64,000 nt of DNA from Branchipolynoe longqiensis. Lineage: Eukaryota; Annelida; Polychaeta; Phyllodocida; Polynoidae. This document shows, piece after piece, positions 42,905 through 53,208 of the stretch (position 1 is the stretch's first letter; each line of letters begins with the position of its first letter). A program made the position numbers and the translations under genes. The stretch covers positions 12,324,963-12,388,962 of the forward strand of contig CM059194.1 in assembly GCA_030323885.1 (NCBI GenBank), given 5' to 3'. The notes below the pieces were generated by a model that saw nothing but the letters and a program-made list of their open reading frames with translations, made no database searches and was not told the origin of the DNA.

Positions 42905-44010
42905 TCTCATCTAACCGCCAGTAGAATACCGCCTATGTATTTCCATCCAGCGGGATTTTGAGAGCATTTTCAATACATCCTGTATCTCACTCAGATAAAT
43001 CTTCATCTTAGAAAGCAATAGATTTAAATCTTCTTCAATGATCCATTTGGGTTCTAGATAACCAGGAATGTTTGAAGATATGCTAACACAAATTGGTTTA
43101 TGCTGTGTACACCACCTTAAATTTCTGTGCTCATTCACATTAGCATCATCATCAAGATCATTATCATCATCAGAAACTTGGTCTTCATATACTTCTCTTT
43201 CCTGTTGGAGATGGGGTCCAGGAAGTAGACATTCAAAATCATAGACTGCAAACCAAGGAAAGTGCTGTAAATTTGATTTGCAAGCTATATTTAAACTATC
43301 TCGCAAGTCATCAAAGATACTTTTTTTAAACAAGAATACTCCACTCCCTGATATATATAGATTGAAACTTGTTTGAGCATATATACTTTTTCAACAAAAA
43401 GAACAAAAAGTTTATCGCACTTCCTTTGTATCACTTTTCTAGCAATAATATTAAAGCATACTCCAAATTTGGAACTTTTATCTTAATTCTATTTCCTTTG
43501 GCCACAAATTATGTAACTCTGAACTTTTTGGGTCCACAGTGAACTGGCAGAAAATTGATTCTGTGCTTTTGCATTCTGTAAAAGCGATGGTTGAATAAAA
43601 AACAAACAATTCTCACCGTCAATATGGCCTATTCTGCCGACATGGCATAAAGAAACCACCATTCAATCAATCAACCAAATTTGGTATATCTTCTAATCTC
43701 ACACCTTCAAACTTTAGTTTTCTTACGCTTCTGTGAATTGCAGAATAAAATCCATTCATCACATAATTTCTGAGAAAGTTGTTGCGTCTTCTGAAAGTTC
43801 TTATCTGCGTGAAAAGATAAGGAGTAGAAAAAAAGATTGATTATCATTGTTAATGATTTTCAAAACGGAATGATAGTTATTAACAGAGTGGGGAAAGGTG
43901 AAAATTGTTTAATTAAAATAGAGTGGTGAAATAACGATATTCACCTGTATCAATCGATTTCAAAATTATTCCAAAAGCAAAGTTAATCTTAAATGAAGAT
44001 TTTCTATTTT
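42905..44010 (-). pseudogene. virus-like polymerase B, exonuclease part, inverted copy
   Basis: The minus strand carries the segment after the fingers. The open frame 42,911-43,333 reads KKSIFDDLRDSLNIACKS, then FPWFAVYDFECLLPG, with the D-x-E of exonuclease motif I. It continues CVSISSNIPGYLEPKW and LLLSKMKIYLSEIQDVLKM. Further right (43,690-44,010) come the KLCDEW and FGIILKS regions in broken frames. A ~230-bp insert at about 43,440-43,670 is unrelated. The exonuclease would proofread DNA synthesis; only its first part exists here. Confidence 0.7.
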
Positions 44011-44039
44011 GTAAATACAAAATGATTTAATTAATTACT

Positions 44040-44091
44040 TTGATTCGATATTCAATAGAATTAAAATGGTTTAAAAAAAATCCCAAATGAT

Positions 44092-44122
<31 letters not shown>

Positions 44123-46200
44123 ATTTGTCTCTCTCTCTGTCCTACTCTCTCTCTTTCGATCGCTCTTCTGTTTCTTCTTCTTTTCTTCTTCCTTGCGTTC
44201 AAACTGAAATAGAAGAAAATAATCAATTACTATTATTACTGTGATATTGTTATTTATTTTCATATTCTTTCCTGCATCACATGCTAGAAGATTTTTGTTT
44301 AAACGAAGAAGACATGAGAATAGAGATCCATCCAGAAAGCAGTCACGATCAGCTGCTGTCGCTACTGCTGGTGTTGCTAATTCCACCACTTTCAAGTGTG
44401 GCGAATGTGAAATCAGTTTTTCTCACATGGGAGAATTAATGAAGATACATAGAATTCGATGTTCTCTATGTTCAGAAATTTTGGAGAATAGTACTATTAT
44501 GATTCTTAATAGACATGCGTTTACATCATCAAAATTATATTTCTACTCCTGAAGCATCATCATCTTTTTTTTTCACAACATTTCAGGAGAGATGAAAATG
44601 ATGAAGATGATAGTGATGATGATGAAACTAGTAAAATACAGAAAGTTTCAAAGAATAATAATATTACTTGTATAGATTGTGGTAATCGTTTTGCTTCATG
44701 GAGTCATTTGATTTCCCATAGAGGTTTTCATGCTTCAGGAGTCACAACTACACATCAAGAACCATGGGTTACAGCTTTTAACTCCCACCTTGGGGTGAGC
44801 GAGGGCAGGTTGATATTCCATTGCAGATCAGGCCTTATATGGAAAATCGCAACACTATTCTAGCTCCTCGCAACATGGAAAGGGTTAAAGGAATCTATAG
44901 TTTCTCTACAGCTGATTTCACTGAGGATACTTCACTGTCAGAAGAATATCTTTGTTGTATTTAGGAGTTGAACAAAAAATATATAAATCTTTATTTAATA
45001 TTAACTCTGCTTTTGGAATAATTTTGAAATCGATTGAAAGAGGTGAACATTGTTATTTCTCCACTTATTTTATTTAAACTATTTTGCCTTTCCCCGCTCT
45101 GTTAATAATCATGCTAATCTATTATCATTATTTGTTTACAGCAAATTATTCAGCCGGCGGGTGAGAGTTCCAAATAGTGTAACTAATGTTAATCACTATG
45201 TTTTCAGAAAATCCTTTGCCATTGGGTGAGCAAATGACATTCCAGATTACATACATTCAAAGAGTTCCATCACTGCTTTTCGAAAATCATTAACAATAAT
45301 AATCATTGGGGTTGTTTTTTCACTGGTTACCTTATCATAGAGAGAAGACCTTTCAAAAGATGCAAAAACTTCCTCAGAAATTATGTGATGAATGGATTTT
45401 ATTCTTCAATTCACAATGAGCTTCTTTTCAAAAGAGTGAGAAAAGAAACTTTGAAGGTGTGAGATTAGAAGATATACCAAATTTGGAGTGTTGCTTTAAT
45501 ATTAGTTTAAATGTTTACTCATTGAGAGAAGATGATACATTTATATCTCTTTACACCTCTCAATTCTCTGCTGAATGTGAAAAACTCAATCTAACCTCAC
45601 CAATTCACATTTTGATTATAACTCCAGTATGGAGATGTATGCTAGTAAATACACTTGTATGAAGTGCGATGAACTTTTTTAATTTTAAAACAGTGACTGC
45701 AAAACTTGAGAAAGTATGTACAAACAAGTTTTGATTTATATATCCAGGAGGGGAGTATTCTTCTTCTTAAAAAAAGTATCTTTGATGACTTGCGAGATAG
45801 TTTAAATATAGTTTGCAAATCACACTTACAGTACTTGGTTCCATGAAAATGCTATGATTTTGAATGTATACTTCTTGAAAATCATCTCCAACAGGAAAGA
45901 GAAGTATATGAAGATAAAGTTTCTGACGATGATAATGATCTTGATGATGATGCTAATGTGAATGAGCAAACAAATTTAAGGTGGTGTACAGAGCATAAAC
46001 CAATTTGTGTTAGCATATCTTCAAACATTCCTGTTTATCTAGAACCCAAATGCAGCATTGAAGAAAATTTAAATCTATTGCCTTTTATTCTAAGATGAAG
46101 ATTTATCTGAGTGAGATAGGCCTACAGGATGTGTTGAAAATATAGTCTCAAAATCCTGCTGGATGGAAATACATAGGCAGATAGATGAGATATATATTTC
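44040..46200 (+). pseudogene. virus-like polymerase B, copy 3
   Basis: A third copy runs rightward. It has the intron 3' part with a damaged acceptor (44,210-44,275), finger segments (FKCGECEISFSHM, CSLCSEILENS), the PPWG region in broken frames, an open piece at 45,459-45,662 (LEDIPNLECCFNISLNVYSL) and the exonuclease start in fragments to about 46,190 (CYDFEC, CVSISSNIPVYLEPKC). It has no SR-rich tract. Together with 42,905-44,010 it forms a large inverted repeat. No polymerase palm domain follows. Confidence 0.65.
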
Positions 46201-46222
46201 CTAAGACAGACCTTCAAATGAA

Positions 46223-46498
46223 ATGAATGACACTTACATCCCTATTGTGAGAGCTAGGGGGAGTGAGGGAGACGATATCGATAATGGTGATGATGATATT
46301 AACATTGATGATGATGATACTATCGTTGATGATTCTGATGATGATGACATTGAAGTAAATGATGATGAATGTGAAGATGATGAAGTTGGTGAAAGTATGA
46401 AGTCTGTTGAAGAGGACGATATAGAAATATTACTCGGAGGTGCCATATTGTCAGAAGGAGAAGGAGAAAATCTGTTAGACTCACCCATAGCAAATTAA
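46223..46498 (+). CDS. acidic ORF of virus-like element
   Basis: A 91-residue frame is almost entirely aspartate/glutamate with some isoleucine and valine (DDSDDDDIEVNDDECEDDEV). It follows the polymerase fragment by about 25 bp. The acidic stretch comes from a GATGAT-type microsatellite, so coding is uncertain. Confidence 0.3.
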   Translation: MNDTYIPIVRARGSEGDDIDNGDDDINIDDDDTIVDDSDDDDIEVNDDECEDDEVGESMKSVEEDDIEILLGGAILSEGEGENLLDSPIAN

Positions 46499-47042
46499 TT
46501 CAGCTGCTTATTTTCCTTGTTGTTCTGAGGCGTTAAATAAAGCGCCTTTTTTCCTACCCCAGCCTTGCTTTCTTCCTTTTCGTGCATCAATAATTCGAGA
46601 GATATGAGTAGCGTCTCAGACAAATTTGGGTAAACTGCTGTTGGAAAGTTATAAGGATGCTGTTGAGTCCAAAAGATTCGGATATTTATTGATTTGTCTA
46701 CACCCACGCGATGTGGTAGATATTTCCGCATCTACTCGTTTGCGTTCAAAACTCCATACTAATATATTTTTGGGAGAGGATTTAATTTCCTATTTACCTT
46801 AGTGAATAAAATAAAATAAAATATGGAGGATTATATGTATGGATGCATGAGAGTCTCTATGCAATTGAATGTGAGTGTATGTGGGGCTTCATACACAATC
46901 TTTCATTCATTCATTCTTTCATTCAGGAAGCACATACACACACACACATTTTAGTTATTTATACCTCAGATTCTGATGTTCTTCATTCATTGGGAAGAAA
47001 AATCTGTTTGCACATACATCATGTCATCACAACATATTCAGT

Positions 47043-47336
47043 ATTTGCAAGGAGTTTATTTTGTTGTTGTTGAAGTCGAGACCTGAGCAGGCTAAAGCTT
47101 TATTGGTGACGGCGAGTCGAAAACAGATTGAATGCATTGCTGAGATTTTAGTTGCATTATCAAAATTATCCATCTCCAGAAATACTAAGCGTTTATTGGA
47201 AAAGCATAAGAAACTAATTCACAATCTTATTCATCTGAATGAGCACGCAAGATTGCGCCTGCTTCAGCTACATCATAAAAAACTGTATGCGATTTTCATT
47301 TCAATTAAGCCAAGATTGTTAGGGGTTTTAACATGA
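47043..47336 (+). CDS. small helical protein of virus-like element
   Basis: The frame has no ATG. It is open from about 47,043 and reads LLLKSRPEQAKALLVTASRK, then QIECIAEILVALSKL and a basic tail (NTKRLLEKHKKLIHNLIHL) to a TGA at 47,334-47,336. It resembles a small conserved helical protein that I recall beside F54H12.2-like capsid genes in invertebrate virus-like elements. Its role is unknown to me. A splice acceptor-like ATATTCAG at 47,033-47,040 suggests the start lies in an upstream exon. It overlaps the next ORF as ATGA. Confidence 0.5.
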   Translation: MCKEFILLLLKSRPEQAKALLVTASRKQIECIAEILVALSKLSISRNTKRLLEKHKKLIHNLIHLNEHARLRLLQLHHKKLYAIFISIKPRLLGVLT

Positions 47337-47749
47337 GGAAGTATGTAACCATAACATATGATTCCTACCTTCGATTTAAGAAGGAGGAGGGGAATAAAAA
47401 CAACACCATAACACCCAGTGAACTTATTGATGATGATGCAGTTGATATTGATGTTGATAAAGATGTTATTGATAAATTTGCTATCAATAAAAATCCACAC
47501 CAGAAGAAGAACAAAAAGTCAAGGAAAAAAGATCAACCTTTGAGGCATCCTGTCGACTCTGCTCCTCCTCTATACGCCACCATCAATGAGAGGGCGTCGA
47601 TTTCGCTGACGGCGACGGCGACGACGACGGCGTCACCATCGTCCCATCTTCCTCCTCCTCCTCCTCATCCTCATCCTCCTCCTCCTGGAATACCGGGAAC
47701 AAGTGGTGTAAACAAAAAAATAGAAAAAAAAGAAGAAGAGTATCAATAA
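47333..47749 (+). CDS. virus-like element ORF with proline-rich tail
   Basis: ATG 47,333 overlaps the preceding stop (ATGA). The N-terminus MRKYVTITYDSYLRFKKEE is followed by an acidic stretch, then a basic block (KNKKSRKKDQP) and a proline/histidine tail from a CCTCCT microsatellite. A short ORF starting this way follows the small helical ORF in related elements as I remember them. The function is unknown. The tail length is probably variable. Confidence 0.45.
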   Translation: MRKYVTITYDSYLRFKKEEGNKNNTITPSELIDDDAVDIDVDKDVIDKFAINKNPHQKKNKKSRKKDQPLRHPVDSAPPLYATINERASISLTATATTTASPSSHLPPPPPHPHPPPPGIPGTSGVNKKIEKKEEEYQ

Positions 47750-47884
47750 GGAAAAGATTAAGAAGGTTAGATCACTGATGCTAAATTCACTTTCAACAAA
47801 ATCTTCACCTGCTGTCTCCACTAGCCAACAGACTTCAGCTGGTGTCATCACAAGGCAAAACAGAAGAAAAGGAGTGAATGAAGA

Positions 47885-48046
47885 ATGGCGAAAGTTCTTC
47901 TCCCATCGCTAACTGAGGAAGAGAAGCGATATCTTCATGATACATACTTCAATCCTAGTCATCCTGGAAGATGTTTAGAGTCTCAATCAATCCCCCCATT
48001 CATTTGGAGCAGGGAGCGGCATGGTATATATCCCTTCTTCAAATAG
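47885..48046 (+). pseudogene. possible remnant with YFNPSHPG motif
   Basis: A 53-codon frame begins MAKVLLPSLTEEEKRYLHDT and continues YFNPSHPGRCLES. A tyrosine-x-x-P-x-HPG motif after such a helix is common at the N-terminus of Polinton/Maverick-type integrases (F54H12.3-like proteins), so this may be a stub of one. It stops at TAG 48,044. No DDE core was found. Low confidence. Confidence 0.25.
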
Positions 48047-48254
48047 ATTTCGAAAAAGAAAGTATTCCAGACAAGATCTTGGCAGAGGAAATTGAAAAAG
48101 AAAAAGAAAAAGAAAAAGAAACCAATCCTCCATCATTTTCATCATCGTTAGCTCCACCACCACACCCCTCATTATATCCATCTTCGATAACATCAAAATA
48201 TGTGTATGTTTTTTTAAAAGGTCCTTAAAGAAAACATAATACACAACCACCTAC

Positions 48255-48935
48255 TGAAGAAACAATATCTCACCTGATCGTGGGCACAATCACTGCTTGC
48301 TGTGTTCTGGCACAAAAATCAAAAGTCCGGCTAGAAAAGATGGTAGATATTGCAAATACGGAAACTAGCCCTACTAAGTACTAAGGAATTCGAAATGACT
48401 ATCACGATAGGGCGCAGCCCGTCTGGGTATGTGTACTGGCACAAACCAAAGCAGAACCAGGCAGGCCACGGTCATGCATCCGAATCACCCTGAAATACAA
48501 CATGGCTAAGCATACAACACAGCCATCCCACCTAGTCACAGTCCTGAAGGGTCCAGGGGTGTTCAGGCACACTGGTGTACTATCTAAGGACAGGGCATGG
48601 GTGAAAGGATGCTGTAACAAACCACAATGGGATGGGATCCTCTCCCACAGGCCTGTATGTCATCTGCACAGATGTACATAGTAGGCTAAGTTATCATATA
48701 CAGGTTAGGAAAAAACTTGAAAATTAAAAAAAAACTAATATAGAAGCTACTAACACCCAAAACCGCAAAGGTTGGCCCGAGAAAGATCAGGTAGACTCCT
48801 GAGTGCAGGACCAGACCAATCCAGTATCACAGCTGTCCAACTTTGAAAACAAGCACCCTCATGGGAGCTTATATGTTATGGGCAGAATAAAAAACTTGTC
48901 ACCAAAAAAAGAAAAAAGAAAAACAAAAAAATCTC
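48255..48935. other. unassigned stretch within the virus-like region
   Basis: No supportable frame. The composition differs from the AT-rich flanks (for example CCTGAAGGGTCCAGGGGTGT), which suggests an insertion of unknown type. Purine-rich tracts lie near 48,900. Confidence 0.4.
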
Positions 48936-48937
48936 AT

Positions 48938-49192
48938 TACACCTGTCGCAATAGGAGATTCTCCGCAAGGGGTGTTAGCTTACAGCTATAAAGGAAGTGG
49001 TGGGAGTGGAGGATATCATATGACACCATGTGCTCCATTACACCAACCCATCAATACTCAATACTTGAATTCTATAAGGATCTCCATCAGAGATGAACGA
49101 GGAGAAATCCCTTTGATAGAAGCCAACGTCACTTGTTGCATTCTTCAAATTTGTAGAGACTATGGCCTTAGTTCCGCTAGGTACAAGCTCTA
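48938..49192 (+). pseudogene. structural-protein-like C-terminus of virus-like element
   Basis: The frame reads ITPVAIGDSPQGVLAYSYKG, then PCAPLHQPINTQYLNSIRIS and IRDERGEIPLIEANVTCCIL. A pattern of this type, a beta-rich tail ending in a short cysteine/leucine strand, occurs in a protein encoded near F54H12.2-like capsid genes, which could be a minor virion protein. Only the last ~80 residues are present; upstream is the unassigned insert. The position just before the capsid gene fits this reading. Confidence 0.4.
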
Positions 49193-49620
49193 ATAGCTGG
49201 GTGCTTCATTCTAATGCTAAGTGTATCACATCATTCAAAAAACCTAAGAATAGCTTTAAAACTATTTCCAGTTTGAAGCATGTAAAGATACCTTCACCCA
49301 AAATAGAGATGGTTTCACCAGTTAGTCATGTATTAGAGCAAACCAAGGAGAAGCACGAGCGAATAAATCTAACGTCAGAAAAGTAGATTGATGCAGGAAT
49401 GCATGCGTCAGTCGAATGGAGGAATAAAAGAGAGAAGAGGTAAAAGCAGTGAAGAGAAGAACACAAATAAGAAGAAGAAGGATCAAACAAAACGCAAATC
49501 TCAATCCCTACATTCTAAACATTTCAAACGAAAGAATAAGAAATGAGAAGTGCAAAGTAGAAGAGTGAGGTTGTGAGTTTGAGAGATTGTGACAGAGAGA
49601 GAGTGAGTGTGAATGATCAC
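49162..49620 (+). pseudogene. basic protein remnant before the capsid gene
   Basis: A frame at 49,162-49,386 (SFKKPKNSFKTISSLKHVK) is followed by broken lysine/arginine-rich frames (EEVKAVKRRTQIRRRRIKQN). A small basic protein at this place would suit a DNA-condensing or internal virion protein, but no homology is certain. It is heavily interrupted. Confidence 0.3.
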
Positions 49621-49634
49621 AATTTCATTAATAA

Positions 49635-50730
49635 AATTCTAAAAGGCAGCAGGAATATCTCCTACAGGATGCGGTTGAGGGATATACCGAGAGACTGGAT
49701 ATTTTCTCCAAACCACATATGGATGCAGGGGTCTTGTACTCGGATTATGTTCAGATTCACCCTACATCCACCATTTCCAATGAGGGATCGATTCTATTCA
49801 AAGTAGATGGAACGAATGGTGGATATCTCAATACAAGGAATATACAGATGACGATTTCAATGAAAATCGTTAAATTGGACAACTCCCCAGTGACGACTAC
49901 TGATGATGTCACCCTAACAAATCAACCGCTGTATAGTGTATTCTGTCAAGTGAATGCCACAATTAATAATTCTTACATCAACTCCGATGTCGGTGGTTTA
50001 TATTCTCAAAAGAATTACTATAAATCATTATTTGGAAAAAATAAGGGATTGAATTCTAGTTATAATAGAATGAAAAGATACTTTCTGGATGATGATCATG
50101 TTGCATTGGTGAATATCATTCCCAAAGAATCGGCCCCTTCCTTTAATGCGGGATTGAATGCGCGTCATAAACTCACCAATAAGGGGCAAGTAGCAGAATT
50201 TAAAGGTCTTCTAGAATTAGATTTTATCAATGATTTAGATAAGATTTTAGTGAACGGATGTGAAATTATCTTCGAATTTCAACAGCATAGTGACGCCTTT
50301 AGACTTCTCTCTCCTACAGAAGGCGCAAGTTATAAGCTTCTAATTACTAAGGTGTATCACACTGTAGACTATATTCGCATTAGACCGGAGATATTACTAA
50401 GTCATTCAGAGAAGTTTGCTCAGAATTCTGGGCTTAATGTAGCGCAATTCACTTATCCCCGAACCATGATGAGACTATTCACAATTCCTGCAGGTGTTAA
50501 ATCATGGGAGACTACAGGTGTTTTAGGTGATAAAATCCTTATCAGCTCGCATTAACACTTGTGAATGATATAGCTTACTCAGGAAGTTACAGTAGAAATC
50601 CCTTCAATTTAGAACATTGTAAAGTAGAATATATTTCCTGTGAAATAGATGGACGAAGTGTTCCAGATAGACCCTTAACCCCTAATTTTGAAACTGAGGA
50701 GGTGATTGAAGCTCTTCACGCAACGGTTAA
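49635..50730 (+). pseudogene. F54H12.2-like major capsid protein gene, broken
   Basis: The frame is open from 49,635 to 50,555. It reads TERLDIFSKPHMDAGVLYSD, then ISNEGSILFKVDGTNGGYLN, and later FNAGLNARHKLTNKGQVAEF and EIIFEFQQHSDAFRLLSP. This matches, in order, the landmarks of the F54H12.2-like family, thought to be a double jelly-roll major capsid protein of Polinton/adintovirus-like agents. A frame change near 50,550-50,560 moves the rest (DIAYSGSYSRNPFNLEHCKV, DRPLTPNFETEE) to another frame. At 50,731 a Harbinger element cuts off the C-terminal part. No ATG lies upstream in frame before 49,719. The gene is dead. Confidence 0.75.
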
Positions 50731-51936
50731 AGGGGCTGTCACATTAGGGTATTTTGCGGGAGCATACGGCGGCGTAGGCGCTTTACGTCATATACGTCGG
50801 CATACACCATCATACGCCGCCATGTGCTATGCATACGCTAAGCGTACGCTCCGCATACGCCATCATGTGCTGGCTTATGCCAGCCTATGCCGCTGTATGC
50901 CGCCATACGCTTTCTCCCGTCCGTCCGTCCAAATTTGTGTGTGCATGCTAACAAAATCTCGACCTACGGGGGTGTATGGTTCATACGCTACTCATACGCT
51001 TCTCATATGCCGGCATACGCTCCTCGTACGCTGGGGGTACGCTGGCGTACGCTAGGGGTATGCCAGTATACCTTTCTCATATGCTCAACTTGTGTCACGG
51101 GCATACCTCGGGCGTACCTCGGGCATATGCAGCATACGCAGCATACGCAGAACCTACGAGTTGCGTATGGGAGCGTATGTAAAGTGTATGAGTAGCATAT
51201 GGCGGCGTATGCCCGACCTATGGTCTCGGTATATAGAGGCGACACACACCATTCCTTCGGTCATTCCTGCTCTGCTGCTCATACAGGATGGATGCCCAGG
51301 CACTGCAAGTACAGTTCCAGCTTTTCTACAGAGTTGCCCTTTATCACCATGAGCTTACTCTATACTTCATGGTTCTTCTGGCGTCCCGTATCGAGAGACG
51401 AAGGAGGAGGGAGCGGCGGCGACGATCAGTGTGGGTCAGACCCTGGATTGGGAGGCAGCCACAGTTTGGCTTGTTCGACAAGCTGATGGTCGAGCTCCGC
51501 AGCGAGGACACCGTGTCATTTGTGAAATTCATGCGGCTGCCTCCTCAGTTGTTTGACGAGATTGTGGCGTGAGTAGGTGCCGCTCGAGCCGGCACTGAAA
51601 ATAGCACTTACTCTGCGGCACCTGGCATCTGGCACAAAATACTCCTCCATGAAGTTTGGGTGGAGGGTGCCCCACAACACACAGTCGCTGATAGTGCATG
51701 AAGTCTGTAAGGCCATCATCGATGAGTGCATGGCCGAGGTCATGACTTGTCCGACGAGTCCAGAAGGGTGGCGTGCCGTCGCGGACCTCTTTTCAGAGAG
51801 GTAGAACTTCCCCCATACCTGTGGCGCTCTGGATGGGAAGCACATCGCCTGCCGGTGCCCTTCAAAGAGTGGGTCGCTCTACTACAACTACAAGGGCTTT
51901 TTCTCCGTGGTCCTGTTGGCGCTTGTAGATGCGGAT
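50731..51936 (+). mobile_element. PIF/Harbinger DNA transposon, 5' half
   Basis: The element begins with GGGGCTGTCACATTAGGG right after TTAA in the capsid gene. Harbinger elements duplicate a 3-bp TWA target and I recall similar inverted-repeat starts. A dense array of CATACGC/GCGTATG motifs (50,755-51,190) and a TATA box (GGTATATAGAG, about 51,229) precede the transposase. The 3' half is missing, replaced by a DIRS element at about 51,936. Confidence 0.75.
50755..51190. repeat. CATACGC subterminal motif array
   Basis: Dozens of CATACGC, GCGTACG and GCGTATG motifs lie in both orientations in the left end of the Harbinger element. Clustered subterminal motifs are usual transposase-binding sites in this class. 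Open frames rich in Y, A, H and R here are artefacts. Confidence 0.6.
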
Positions 51937-51942
51937 TACAAC
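51288..51942 (+). pseudogene. Harbinger (HARBI1-like) transposase, truncated
   Basis: ATG 51,288 (MDAQALQVQFQ) leads to RRRRSVWVRPWIGRQPQFGL and FVKFMRLPPQLFDEIVA. After a frame change the DDE_4-type domain begins: PALKIALTLRHLASGTKYSS, FGWRVPHNTQSLIVHEVCKA and, in a third frame, the [10 protein letters not shown] block with the first catalytic aspartate, then [20 protein letters not shown] with the second. The third catalytic residue is cut off by the DIRS insertion. At least two frameshifts are present. Confidence 0.85.
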
Positions 51943-52227
51943 GGTTAGGTCAGGAGGGCGAGAGAGTGGGGGGGTCCTCCTCCCTCACCACGAATCACAC
52001 GCAATTCAAGCATTACGACCGATACATGGTGAAGGAGGAGAGGAAGGCAGGAGTTGGAATAACCACACTTTATTCAAGAGGGAATGCAGGTATCATATAA
52101 AGTGTGAGAATCAAATAAGGCAATGAATGGATATGATATAAGAGTAAATAGGTAAATATAATGAGTGATAAGTAATAAGAGGTATGTACAAAGTCAAAGG
52201 TTATAGTTCGGAAGCGATTGTCAATTG

Positions 52228-53175
52228 TCAATGGGAAGGGAGGCGCCCCGAAGAACCCTCCACCAATACGGTGGCAAGGGCTCGAGGGGCGCCCGAGGCA
52301 GCGAGGCGTGGGATGTATGCATGGACTGCATCCGAGGTCCAGGGCCCCTGGGCCATTATGTCAGTGAGAGGGACTTCCGCCCTCTGGCAGGCCTGGGCCG
52401 CACCCCGGCGGAGGCTGTGGAGGGTGTAGCCCTCCAGGGCGGGCACCCCGAGGGCTTTCAGGGAACCTCGGAGGATGGAGGTGAGGGTCCGAGGGTCGAG
52501 GGGGCGCCCAGAGGGAAGGATGAAGGCCGGGTCGACATCAGCGGCGGGGACGAGGGCCATGGAGGCCGCCCAGGCGGCGACTGGGCATAGGGCCCAGCCT
52601 GGCGAGGCGGAAATGAAGAGGGCGACCGCCCCCGAGGGAAGGGAGATCGTCTTTGATATCCGGACGTCAGCCCGGAGGAGGGCGTGGAGCGCCACCACAA
52701 GGTTGACTGCCTCCATCTCGTGGATGGTGGGGAAGCGAGCCCGGAAGACCTTGGAGTACCCTCGGGCGTAGCAGTGGGAGGAGGAGTAGGCTCCCCCGCC
52801 GGTCAGGCAGGAGTCGCACTCGACAACGATCCTCCGGGTCCCGGGGGCGCGCAGAAGGTGGAGGCCATTGGAGGCGCGACCATATACCGCGAACCACCTC
52901 AGGTCCCGGAGGGCGTCGTCCCCGAGAGTGATGGTGGCCAAACCGTAGCAGCTGTGCGGGGCCACGAGGAGGCGAACCATGAACTTCCTCGCCGGGAGGA
53001 TGCAGCTGCCGACGTGGTTGAGCCTTCCCAGGATGCTCTGAAGTTCCTGGCGCCCGAGGGTTGGTCGGGTGACTCGGGCCTCGCACTCCGCGACGAGCTC
53101 CTCCACCTTGTCGGGGGCGATGCGAATGGTCATGGCCTCGCTGTCAATAGTAAAGCCCAGCCAGATGACCCACAC
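52228..53175 (-). CDS. DIRS RT thumb/RNase H fused to recombinase C-terminus
   Basis: One open frame of 315 codons covers the RT thumb (VIWLGFTIDSEAMTIRIAPD, LQSILGRLNHVGSCILPARK) and the start of RNase H (IVVECDSCLTGGGAYSSSHC, MEAVNLVVALHALLRADV). It then jumps to the recombinase catalytic region (SKTISLPSGAVALFISASP, then YTLHSLRRGAAQACQRAEVP and MAQGPWTSDAVHAYIPRL). Box II histidine, arginine, tryptophan and tyrosine are intact, but box I arginine, the recombinase N-domain and the second half of RNase H are gone. An in-frame deletion of about 1 kb made the fusion. It is unlikely to be enzymatically active alone. Confidence 0.75.
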   Translation of the reverse strand: MWVIWLGFTIDSEAMTIRIAPDKVEELVAECEARVTRPTLGRQELQSILGRLNHVGSCILPARKFMVRLLVAPHSCYGLATITLGDDALRDLRWFAVYGRASNGLHLLRAPGTRRIVVECDSCLTGGGAYSSSHCYARGYSKVFRARFPTIHEMEAVNLVVALHALLRADVRISKTISLPSGAVALFISASPGWALCPVAAWAASMALVPAADVDPAFILPSGRPLDPRTLTSILRGSLKALGVPALEGYTLHSLRRGAAQACQRAEVPLTDIMAQGPWTSDAVHAYIPRLAASGAPRALATVLVEGSSGRLPSH

Positions 53176-53208
53176 CGCCGGAGGGTGACACTTCCCTGAG
53201 GCGACCTC

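Noticed and set aside
46234..46488. Serine-rich minus-strand frame
   Set aside because: Mirror of the GATGAT repeat that encodes the acidic plus-strand frame.
50755..51245. Frames rich in YAYA and RHTP
   Set aside because: They come from the CATACGC motif array of the Harbinger end.
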